A program made the translations under genes and the position numbers. Source: Siphonodentalium dalli (Eukaryota > Mollusca > Scaphopoda > Gadilida > Siphonodentaliidae). Taken from it: a stretch of DNA of 64,000 bases. This document shows, piece after piece, positions 44,173 through 53,560 of this stretch (positions within the stretch are counted from its first letter, which is position 1; every line of letters begins with the position of its first letter). The DNA is taken from assembly GCA_032622095.1 (NCBI GenBank), contig CP136063.1, positions 25,234,987 to 25,298,986 of the forward strand, given 5' to 3'. The notes beneath the pieces are model-generated. The model did not search any database and was not told the origin of the DNA. It saw only the letters and a program-made list of their open reading frames with translations.

Positions 44173-44869
44173 CATGTGTGCAGATGGTGGTTTTCTGGTG
44201 TCAAATCCGATATGACATCTTTAGGTCAATCTGTTTTCTTGCCATGTTTCATGTTTCTAAATAATCATAATACGGACCCTATACATAGCCGCACAGAATA
44301 TCTTATACTGCAAGTCTATAGTCATCAATTTATTAATTTCTTCATACGCTCCAAACAGAATTGAAGCGATCGAACGTTCTGTATGTGTAACATTATCATG
44401 AATAAACTAACTGAAGAGTCGCAATACACTCTTTGTTTGTACCATATCAGGAATAAACAAACAGAAAACGCTTTATTAAAGTGTTAAATGCTTGAGACAA
44501 ACCGAGCCATTTATTTAAAGGTTTACTCAGGGTGTCATGCTAATGTGTGTTACATTTATATTTTACTTCCTATTTCGACTCTCGTTTATACATTGATATT
44601 TAGACCAAGAAATTCAATAAGAAATACCCTATTTTGTTTGATATAGAATTTTCTATGCATTTATTTAATAAATTTTCAATCAATTCATTTATTTCTCACT
44701 CCCTTAATAAAGATATGGAGATAATGATATGTGTACAATATTTACCTATATACACATGGTCAACATGGCTCATCTAGAACATACAAGTGGTATATGAAAC
44801 ACATAGGATCAGATATACATGTAACATACACATTTATGATATCATTGAACCAAAGGGTAATATACCTTC
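44173..44869. other. non-coding stretch
   Basis: AT-rich; nothing recognised. The plus-strand 69-codon frame at 44731-44940 overlaps the antisense LINE remnant and has no family features. Confidence 0.4.
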
Positions 44870-45109
44870 CTAATCTCCTTTATAGCATGTCGCATACATA
44901 TATAACTGTTTGTCTTTTGTATTTAGCAATTCGCTTATGACTATAACATTTGGCCTTTCTGTGAATTCTTTCGGCAGTAGGCGGTTTCTAAGTAAATTAA
45001 ATTGTTCACACTTAAACAAGTAGTGGAATTCATCGCCAAAGCTTGACGAAGAGCATAGCCTGCAAATACTATCTTCGATATTAATGTCTTACCACCTACC
45101 CACCTCAAC
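44870..45109 (-). pseudogene. 3' end of a LINE (non-LTR) reverse transcriptase ORF
   Basis: Read on the minus strand from 45109, the frame shows VEVGRW, a stop at 45091-45089, then EDSICRLCSSSSFGDEFHYL, LFKC, and LLPKEFTERPN, ending at TAG 44872-44870. CRLC...GDEFHYLFKC is the typical Cys/His C-terminal motif of non-LTR element ORF2 proteins. Only the last about 80 codons survive, with at least one nonsense codon. The reverse transcriptase core itself is absent. Confidence 0.8.
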
Positions 45110-45661
45110 TCAATGTTTTAGATGTTTTACAATTATTTTGTTAATGTTTCAATTAACCAAATGATATTACGTATATGTCTAGTTATATATCTTATATAAA
45201 AAAAATATATGTCACATTTGTTTTTCAACATTTTTGTAACAGAACACACACACAGCAAATTGTGTTAAAGTAGATTTTATTAACGGCACCGGTGTATACT
45301 GTTGGGCAAATTTTAGAAATCTGTGGACCAATGGGTATTTTATAAATAGATAATTGTTTTTTTCCGGTTATTTTGAGACGCGTTAAAGTTGTACTGCGAC
45401 CCCGAGTCCGGTAAAAGCTGTAGTTTGAATGTCCAAGTTCGTGAAAATTCTATTGACTATGCCGATGATTTGAGAAGCTTTATTGTTTTAGGATATTGTA
45501 GAAAGGCTAATCTGGCCATTGTCAAATTGAGCTATAGCGATGTGATATATCGCTGGACAACACATTTCGGGTTTTCGTGGGGTGTGTATTCTGGATGTCT
45601 TATAGTTGCAGTATATATGTAACTATTATGACCGCGTTAATTGCGTTCGATGCTTAGGTAT

Positions 45662-45925
45662 GAACAATGGCTGGGCCATGCACACTTGAAGATTTTATGG
45701 CGGGAACCCAATTTTTTATCCGCATTTAGAAGCTTTCTGGTTTGGTGAATGAAAAACCTGCAGTAATAAGCCGTAGTTTTTTGTAATAATTTGAAGGATT
45801 AGTTGTTTGAACGGAATTCTGAGGCGGTGCATTCTTGTAACCAATATATTTTATATTATAATTTATATTTATGGCTAATATAATATGATCTTGGTGGCGT
45901 TACCATTTCTGACTATGGTTTTCTT
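45662..45925. repeat. imperfect direct repeat, copy 2
   Basis: Second copy of the repeat at 41340-41580. Together with 45370-45660, which matches 40120-40370, it indicates an internal direct duplication of the hAT element interior, with about 4 kb between copies. Confidence 0.75.
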
Positions 45926-46083
45926 GTAAGTACCTGGGGAGGTATAATAAGTAGATTTAAGTGAAAAATAAACATATATAATAAAACCGTAATGTCGGTT
46001 GGAGCAGAATCGCGTCGGTCGGTTTTCGGTTTATTGTCAAAAACCGAAACCGAGTTGTTTTCTCGGTTAACCGCCCATCACTA

Positions 46084-46349
46084 GTTCCCATGTTATTACA
46101 CGCTTCTGACAGGAATTGTATGGAGGGGTTTCACTAGTCGATTTAGAGACTAAATGACGTTCCCATGTTATTACACGCTTCTGATGGGAATTGTATGGAG
46201 GGGTTTCACTAGTCGATTTAGAGACTAAATGACGTTCCCATGTTATTACACGCTTCTGACGGGAATTGTATGTCTAAATGACGTTCCCATGTTATTACAC
46301 GCTTCTGATGGGAATTGTATGGAGGGGTTTCACTAGTCGATTTAGAGTC
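46084..46349. repeat. 75-bp satellite array, right part
   Basis: About 3.5 further units in the same orientation and phase as 38740-39134. One unit is shortened near 46270. Confidence 0.95.
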
Positions 46350-46443
46350 TACTACTCCTGATGACTAATCGACTCCTGAAAATCACTAATCGTTTCAACA
46401 CTAATGTTGATTTATAAAATCTACCCAGATACAGATTCATAAG

Positions 46444-46864
46444 CAGGGTTTCCGCTACTACGGCAGGTCGGCCGTCCAGCGGCCTCATTCCCCTTCCCCA
46501 ACCTTGACTTAATATTGGCCACAAAATAGCCACAGACCTAGCTCAGCCCCCTTTTTACACAGGATGAGCGATCACCGACACCGATGATTAACAGATTGCA
46601 AGGAATCCTGTCTGAATAAGACATTATCAGTAGCGCGGATCATCATGTGTAATGCTTTGTCGGTGAATGTTTAGTATTAATCAGCCTCTCACATTATAAT
46701 TCACCATAGATTTCTGTCTGTAAGTCCCAACTTTCTGACCCACTATTTCCCTCAAGGAAATTGCTGCTTTTCAATGATAAACATCAAAATGTTCTCCCAA
46801 CAGGGCGCCTGGTATGTGCTTCCCAAATACGGCCACATTCCCCCAACCCCTAGCGAAAACCCTG
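46444..46864. mobile_element. 421-bp element with CAGGGTTT ends
   Basis: CAGGGTTTCCGCT at the left and AGCGAAAACCCTG at the right, flanked by exact CATAAG (46438-46443 and 46865-46870). No coding. Superfamily uncertain because the duplication is 6 bp. Confidence 0.7.
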
Positions 46865-46870
46865 CATAAG

Positions 46871-47220
46871 TAATAGATTATGTTGAATACTCTTGACTGA
46901 AATAGACTTTTCTTTATTTTGCTCTAATAATCATTGACAGCTTATCTAACCTATATTTTTGGTGGAGATTACAACTTACGGAATGATTCTTTTGTGAATA
47001 AAAATAGTGATTACGAATTTGAATACATATTCGATGTGGTCACTATGTTGGAAGTTTGGGAGTAGACTCGCAACATATAAAATTGCCTCAACTAAACCCC
47101 GCACATGTGCGATTGCTTGCGATTTTACCCGACCCATGGCGTATGAAATCGCCTTTGTGAGAGGGGCTTTATCAGGAATATAATTATCTACATGTACTTA
47201 ATGGCTTCCTATTATTTCAG
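46871..47220. other. non-coding stretch upstream of the transposase exon
   Basis: Ends in the acceptor CTATTATTTCAG at 47220; otherwise nothing recognised. Confidence 0.4.
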
Positions 47221-48099
47221 ACAGACAACCATACCTGTGGTGGGGATGACAATTCAGAGAGTAACATACCAGAATATCTAAACGCACCAGCATTTGAAGG
47301 CAGTGGTATTACGAAAGGACAATTGATGAGTATTATACTTGCCTATACTGAAAGGCACAAAATCAGCGGAGTAGCTCTAAGAGACCTGATCGATATGATA
47401 AACACTATTCTGCCAAATAGTATTCCATTAAGCAAGTACTATTTTGACAAATACTTTTTCAACAATGTGACAGACAATTTGCAATATAACTTCTACTGTG
47501 TAACTGTGATAACTGTGAGTCTCTAATAAAGGAGGAATTTACCTGTTGCAGTTGTGGCACTGATTTTGACAGAAAAGTAGCGTACAAAAAGGGGAAATAT
47601 TTTCTGTCACTATCTTTGGAGAGTCAGTTGAAGGACCTGTTCGAGAACCATAGTTTGGATCAACAAATCAATAGGGCTACCTGCAATCACATTTCATTAA
47701 GAACCATTGCGGATGAAAAATTACCTTTTCCTTGAAGAAAGTGACAACATTACGCTGACTGTAAGCGCTGATGGAGCGCCAGTCTTCAAATCCTCAAACG
47801 GTTCTTTCTGACCAATATTCGTCACCATTAACGAACTTGATCAGGATAAAAAGAGGGATTTTCTGATGATGCACTCCTTGTGGTTTGGACATTCTAAGTC
47901 TGACCCAACGCAGTTTGTCAGGCCACTAATAGATGAAATTCGGAAGATAAAAGATGGCATCATATGGAAGGACAGCCAGGGACATGAAAGAAAAACCATG
48001 TGCTCCCTAATTATCTGTGTTTGTGAAACAATTGCTCGTCCCATGTTTAAAAATCTGAAACAGTTCAATGGAGAATATGGGTGCTCATCTCATAATAAT
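47221..48099 (+). pseudogene. CMC (EnSpm/CACTA-like) transposase remnant, copy A
   Basis: Starts after an acceptor in phase 0: an acidic lead, then helix-rich GITKGQLMSIILAYTERHK. A small shift near 47500 leads into a Cys-rich ribbon (CNCDNC ... CCSCGTDFD). A second break near 47690-47740 precedes ITLTVSADGAPVFKSSNGSF, where the following Trp codon is TGA (a stop at about 47809). PIFVTINELDQDKKRDFLMM, SLWFGHSKSD and MFKNLKQFNGEYGCSS follow. The D-G...SS...SxWPI and LWFG blocks match the start of the RNase H-like core in animal CACTA-like and Plavaka-type transposases. The frame is replaced after about 48095 by a C-rich repeat, so the second half of the enzyme is missing. Confidence 0.75.
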
Positions 48100-49196
48100 A
48101 ATTATACCCCCCCCCCACAACAAAGTATATTGGAGGGCGGTTATATTGGAATCGGCTTGTCTGTTGAGCCGTCCTTACAAGAGATACACTGTGTCTGGTA
48201 CTGTGAGGTTAACCCCACAATACATATGTCTATATTATGCGGTTGACTGCATTCACCACGCTACAGTTATCATATCAAATTAATTGAAATAAATATGTAA
48301 AATATCCAGACGAGACCCATTATATAATGCAGTGTGTTTACAACATTTTCCATTGTTCACCAATTAACAACTACTATTCAATGTAGTGATCGCTAATCAC
48401 CAGTATTCAAACTGATTCCAGGTCAGCCAGTGACCTCAATGACCTCTTATCAAAAAGCCGACATAAAAGAAACATGTAGACAGTAAACAGGTGTTGCATC
48501 ATCCTTGGTATTCAGTGTCTCTACAGTTGAGTTCAGGATAATGTGGTATAACATCAAAATTCACTTCCTCAGACGGAGGTCTCATGTTGAATTCTTGTAA
48601 TTTATTAAATGGATAGTGATAAATACACTGGTAACAATTATTAATATTATTTAATTGTTTTTATTTGTAATTAAACATTTCATTCCTGTTTTGGTGTGAA
48701 TGGTCATGCGCTCTTCTGAGTTGTCATCGTGGCGAAAGCCAAAACTCACCTGTGTCTGATTGAAGCCAGAATACAGACCCCCTATATTGACTTAGTTGTA
48801 TAAGGCGCGTGCATATTTTGAGGGGAAACACTGGGTCAACAAGTAGCAACTTATAGACATAAATGTACTGTAAATTCAGCATAATATAACATATGCATTG
48901 TCGTCAGGACGCAGAAATTCGTTCATAACTCCACCCATACCTACCTTTATACACTTATGTATACTGGTATATTACTGATGTTGTTGCTGCCAAATCAACA
49001 TAGTATATAACACATATAACATATTTTGGTATAATTATTACAATACTCGAAATCGGCACCGGAATTGACCGATTGTGATCTCAAATAATCGGCAATTGGC
49101 GCAAGACTCTATCTAACAATCAGCTCATCACTACTTGTAGTCTTCACATCCGTACTCTGTGATTTCCATGGTTGCGTAGTATTTATTTATGGGTAC

Positions 49197-49367
49197 CTCG
49201 AAACAGTGCGCGGTACAAATAAAACAGTTATTATGCACGGGCAGTTGATTTAAAACATGTCTATTAATGAAATAGAGTAGTAGAAGGTCTTCAGTTATGA
49301 ATTTGCGATGTCAATTTAACGTTTAATTAGAGAGTGAGTGGTAGAATCTACCGCGCACTGTTTCGAG
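49197..49367. repeat. short inverted repeat, 19-bp exact arms
   Basis: CTCGAAACAGTGCGCGGTA at 49197-49215 and its exact inverse at 49349-49367. The duplicate copy near 54670 has an extra GTGCGCGGA. Confidence 0.85.
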
Positions 49368-49799
49368 AAAACTTATACTGCGCGGTATTGGGTTAATATA
49401 TATTTTATTTTATTGTTTAGTCTTTTGGCATTGTTTTAGTGTGAACTTACTTTATTATCTCGGAAACAGTCCTAAACTTACTATTTATTTATGCCTAGCA
49501 TTGTCTCTTTCTAATGTTATGCTATCTCCGCTAGCTTCTTCAGAGAAATGTGACATTATTACAACTTTCATTTTCATGTTTTCATACTGGCAGTAAACCG
49601 GAAGTTGTTTTAACGGGAGTGTATTTCAAACGGTCCCCACGCGCTCATCACCAGGGGAACCTTTTTCCGGGGGCATTCTGGTGGGAGCTTTTTTTATCGT
49701 ATTAAGAGATCCGATAAGAGAGATTGGTTTACAAGAATTACCAGAGAATATATTTACTGTGGTATAATTACGGTAATTCCCTGACGTCGACAAATGGGA

Positions 49800-49941
49800 C
49801 CCCGTGGGTTGGGTCACGTGGGTCCTTCCCCGAATGAGAGACGACTTGATACCAGACCGTGATAGAGGCAGGACGAAATAGTGGACTGCTGGAAATATAT
49901 CGTGGCCGGCCACAGAGTCTGGGTACAGCAGGAAACACAAG
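49800..49941 (+). other. possible 5' exon with consensus splice donor
   Basis: The sequence ends AACACAAG followed by GTGAGTGAG, a near-perfect donor, and the stretch is locally less AT-rich than its surroundings. Both segmental copies keep the donor (second copy near 55426). Antisense frames of about 100 codons across it have no recognisable motif. It could be the leader exon of the transcript carrying the exon at 51204. Confidence 0.3.
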
Positions 49942-51037
49942 GTGAGTGAGCCTGAAGTACTTCACCACCTTGTGAGATTGAGATATAAGTGGAGAGGTGC
50001 AAAATCTCCATATTACAGAAAAGACAGAAAGGTATACATACAGAATCATCGAGAAGCAGTCACAAACAATAGCATAATAAAGTAATTTAATCGCTGGGTG
50101 AATTCACTATTTGAACCGTCTGAAAGGCTCCCACTAATTTCATCATAATTGATATATACGATAAATATACATATATTTTCTGTCGATGGTTTTAAGATTC
50201 GTTACATAATTTATGTATACTGGATTACAAATAAATAATCCTGTTTTAACTGATTGGTTTGTCTTATAAATCTTAAAATTCCCAAGTACATGTATGCTCT
50301 CTGTACAGTTAATATACCCTATCTCAATGGATAACCAAAGCAGATCAAGAATAACAGATTAATTATAGACAACAGTAACAGAGAACCTAAGAGGTCAAGA
50401 AATCACGATACCATGATATTAAAATAAACTCGACCCCCTCTCGTTGTTACACCATGATGTACAGTTTCTATTGACAATTTCATTTACAACATATATATGG
50501 ACATAAACTCTGCCTATATATTTAATGCTCTTACTGATGACATACTGAGCTAGTCCCTCTATACGCCGGTACAGAAAATAAAATAAAGCTGACCCTGCAT
50601 GAACGAGCCATCAAATCTTACATTTCCTTTTGGAAATGTTTGCACATTTCCTTTTGGAACATTTCCTTTTGGAAATGTTTGTAAAGTTGGAAACCTACCA
50701 GTCGGCCTATTATTTTCACATGGGCGGGGTGAGAGGCTCAATTCAGACATATTATAGTGTTCCCATTTCTGACTAATTGTCTATTTCCATTTGGATAAAC
50801 AATTTGTAATGTATCCTTCGCTACAAAGAAAACTTTCAGTTACCAGATGCAAATCTTTTCTGCTTCAGCATTTTTATATCTAAGGATATAGAACATGTAT
50901 AAGGAGAAAAATTTGTGTCTCGTTTTTTCTCTTAATTCTACGATGTGCGAGATAAGAAGTATATAACCATTAGTTCATTCAGTGACTGAGATATAATTCC
51001 TATCATTGTAGGTAGATTCTCTAAGTGGGAAGCTACA

Positions 51038-51120
51038 CCAACTCTTATATCCAGTGCAAGTCAGTCAGCACTCCGCAGCCCATTCTTATATCCAGTGCAA
51101 GTCAGTCAGCACTGCGCAGC
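51038..51120. repeat. 44-47-bp tandem duplication
   Basis: Two copies of a unit containing TATCCAGTGCAAGTCAGTCA and GCACTCCGCAGCCCATT. Also present in the second segmental copy near 57450-57530. Confidence 0.85.
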
Positions 51121-51203
51121 CCATTACACTCTTTATTTTGATCATTTATTTCTAAAGATGGTTATATCTGTTTTATTTTGTCAACATGTTCATTATCTTG
51201 TAG

Positions 51204-51535
51204 ATGGGAAAAGTAAAATATGCAAAGAGACGTGGACTGATCATGAAAATGAGGTGTTTTGGTCTTTACTTGAAGAATCATTAAAGAAAAAGACTGTGCC
51301 AAAAAGTCATCTATTACAACAAGTTGCTGATGCATTTAATAGCAGCAGGACCATAGCTCAACTGAGGACAAGATGTCATAATATTAATAACAAGAAACAC
51401 AACTTCTATATTTTTCCTTCATATTTAGATCAACAAATCAAGATATGCTATTGCCTCAAGCCTCTGTGTGTGCATAAAATACTTCCTTTAGATAGAAGAT
51501 ACAAGGCATGGGTGACAAATCATGTCAAAGATTAA
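51204..51535 (+). CDS. exon with SANT/Myb-like domain, copy A
   Basis: Follows an acceptor (ATTATCTTGTAG) and encodes DGKSKICKETWTDHENEVFW, a helix with LLEESLKKKTVPKS, and RTIAQLRTRCHNINN. A tryptophan-start helix, a middle helix and an R-T-x-x-Q-L-R helix are typical of Myb/SANT-like DNA-binding tails found in transposon-associated proteins. The frame runs on to TAA at 51533-51535, with unremarkable sequence after the domain. It may be the DNA-binding exon of the same transposon-derived gene as the 47.2-kb remnant. Confidence 0.6.
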
Positions 51536-51769
51536 AATGGTAATAATCAAATCAGAATCGATCGCTGAACATTTAGTTTTATAAGGAGTATAACATATCA
51601 TCTGTAAAATTGCAAGAAAATAGTTACACAATGAAAATTAGAATGGGGATAAATATAAGTATATTTAACTAATTACAAGGATTGATAAACTTAATGGTAC
51701 TCAATCCGATTTTGATGGTCCCCATATCATCAGATACCAACAATTATGACACCCAGAATGGGGATAAAG

Positions 51770-51926
51770 TAGTCCCCTGCGAACCGTTCGAGGTTCGGTT
51801 CGATTCGAAACCGCCGAGATGATTCGGTCCGGTTCGAAACCTTAGACTGGATTCATTTATATTGAACCTTTTCTTTAGTCCCGCAAAATGGGCAAATTTT
51901 ACGTACTGGGAATTGTTTATTGATTA
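51770..51926. mobile_element. isolated hAT left end (duplicate)
   Basis: TAGTCCCCTGCGAACC preceded by GGATAAAG, identical to the left end at 58179. It was carried here by the segmental duplication and is broken off at 51926, where duplicated sequence ends. Confidence 0.8.
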
Positions 51927-51939
51927 CCCCTACCAAAAT

Positions 51940-52400
51940 TTAGCTACACTAATTTTTTTAGTTGAACTAGATATTAGCTAATAATTGTACTAAAAATACA
52001 CTAAACTATTAGCTATACTAGATAATAGCTAAGAATTACACTAAAACCTAGCTAAAACTTTAGTTAATATCTAGTGTAGCTAGAACTTAGCTAATAATAT
52101 ATGCTAGAACTTAGCTAACATATTAGTTAGTTTTTAGCTTATAGAATTTTTGGCCCCAAGGATGTTCCAATATGCTAGAAGTTAGCTAATTCAACATTGA
52201 AAATATAATTCTGTGCTAGAATTTGGCTAATTTGACACAGACAAATTTTACGAAAACTGGACCTAGCTGAAAAGTAGCTAATCCAACTTAGAATTGAGAC
52301 ACATTTAGTGAACTTAACTAGAATCTAGCTAATTTAACACAAACAAATTACAATAAAATTCCACCTAGCTAGAAGTTAGCTAATCTAACTTTTTCACCAA
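51940..52400. repeat. degenerate TTAGCTAA-rich region
   Basis: The core TAGCTAA or its inverse (the motif is nearly palindromic) recurs roughly every 15-45 bases about twenty times, within otherwise unrelated AT-rich sequence. No fixed unit length. Confidence 0.75.
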
Positions 52401-52428
52401 TAGCCGGTCTGCATTTGCAAACATGGTC

Positions 52429-52464
52429 ATTCTCACTTCACTGTACTCACAGTGAAGTGAGAAT
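52429..52464. repeat. perfect 16-bp hairpin
   Basis: ATTCTCACTTCACTGT and its exact inverse around a 4-base centre. Confidence 0.9.
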
Positions 52465-52489
52465 TAAGTTTACATCATTGTGTGGATGG

Positions 52490-52880
52490 TGGGGGTTATG
52501 GGTGGGTGGGGGGTTGAATCGAGGTGTTTCTATGGAATTTGGGGTGAGTCACCCACCCATGCCATCAAATCGGCCGAAATCCTTACTGTTCTCGAAAATG
52601 GTCCATACCCCATTTTCACCCCTCTCGGGTGGTAATCCCTGGGGGTGATGGGGGGGGGGGGGCAAGTGTGTTTCTATGGGCTATTTGGGGCAGAACACTC
52701 ACCCATATGCCATAAAATCGGCCAATATCATTACTGTTCTCGAAAATGGACCATACCCCATTTTCACCCCCTCGGCCTCAGGGTGGTACTCCCCGGGGGT
52801 GATGGGTGGGGTGGTTTGTTTCTAGGGGGTATTTGGGGCGGGCCAACCACCCATCCCATCAAATCGGCCAAAAGAGACAT
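52490..52880. repeat. about 148-bp tandem repeat, nearly three copies
   Basis: GTTTCTATGG..TTTGGGG, CACCCAT..CCAT(C/A)AAATCGGCC, TTACTGTTCTCGAAAATGG and ACCCCATTTTCACCCC recur near 52525, 52670 and 52818. The linkers are G-rich. The plus-strand frames of 77 and 95 codons here come from this repeat. Confidence 0.85.
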
Positions 52881-52962
52881 TTTTGAGAATAAGGAATGGG
52901 AAATAAGTTCCAAATGTCATGTTTGTTTTTAAATGTTTGGGAACGCTGCCCACCCATTTACC

Positions 52963-53560
52963 TGTGAGTCTCTAATAAAGGAGGAATTTACCTGTGAGTC
53001 TCTAATAAAGGAGGAATTTACCTACTGCAGTTGTGGCACTGATTTTGACAGAAAAGAAGCGTACAAAAAGGGGAAATATTTTCTGTCACTATCTTTGGAG
53101 AGTCAGCTGAAGGACCTGTTCGAGAACCATAGTTTGGATCAACAAATCAATAGGGCTACCTGCAATCACATTTCATTAAGAACCATTGCAGATGAAAAAT
53201 TACCTTTTCCTTGAAGAAAGTGACAACATTACGCTGACTGTAAGCGCCAGTCTTCAAATCCTCAAACGGTTCTTTCTGGCCAATATCCATCACCATTAAC
53301 GAACTTGATCAGGATAAAAAGAGGGATTTTCTGATGATGCACTCCTTGTGGTTTGGACATTCTAAGTCTGACCCAAAGCAGTTTGTCAGGCCACTAATAG
53401 ATGAAATTCGAAGATAAAAGATGGCATCATATGGAAGGACAACCAGGGACATGTGCTCCCTAATTTATCTGTCTTTGTGAAACAATTGCTCGTCCCATGT
53501 TTCAAAATCTGAAACAGTTCAATGGAGAATATGGGTGCTCATTTCATAATAATAATTATA
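52963..53560 (+). pseudogene. CMC transposase remnant, copy B
   Basis: Carries the Cys-rich ribbon (YCSCGTDFDRK) and the following helix (FLSLSLESQLKDLFENHS), then the same downstream blocks as copy A. An 11-base deletion near 53248 removes the codons of the D-G pair that forms the presumed first catalytic Asp, and further small deletions occur near 53410 and 53450. The N-terminal exon of copy A (47221-47512) is not duplicated. Confidence 0.75.

Larger units (their letters stand above)
39135..46083. mobile_element. 6.95-kb hAT-type element inserted in the satellite
   Basis: The left end TAGAGATGGGCGGTTTTGAT and right end GGTTAACCGCCCATCACTA are inverted repeats. The 8-bp duplicate GTTCCCAT is exact (39127-39134 and 46084-46091) and is part of the satellite unit, whose phase continues across the insertion. 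The termini are followed by runs of CGGTTT(C)GG. No transposase frame is found inside; the content is other repeats. Stretches at 39230-40040 and 41600-42360 show nothing recognisable. Confidence 0.85.
38336..49133. mobile_element. possible 10.8-kb hAT-type span with TAGTGATGAG ends
   Basis: TAGTGATGAG at 38336 and CTCATCACTA ending at 49133 are flanked by CTCGTAGT (38328-38335) and CTTGTAGT (49134-49141), 7 of 8 bases equal. Both subterminal regions are rich in AATCGG/CCGATT motifs. No transposase is found inside apart from inserted fragments. The right end is duplicated at about 54600 within the segmental copy, so the pairing is plausible but not certain. Confidence 0.5.
47513..51926. repeat. 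segmental duplication, copy A
   Basis: Matches 52963-58339 in the same orientation at high identity, starting at CTGTGAGTCTCTAATAAAGG and ending at GGGAATTGTTTATTGATTA. Includes the transposase remnant, the hairpin at 49197-49367, the 49.6-50.1-kb open frames, the SANT/Myb-like exon and a hAT left end at 51770. No function is inferred for 48100-50900, which lacks recognisable coding. Confidence 0.95.

Noticed and set aside
49626-50049. Minus-strand frames of 104 and 93 codons, conserved in the second copy
   Set aside because: Conservation follows from recent segmental duplication, not selection; no domain, and a good splice donor lies on the opposite strand.
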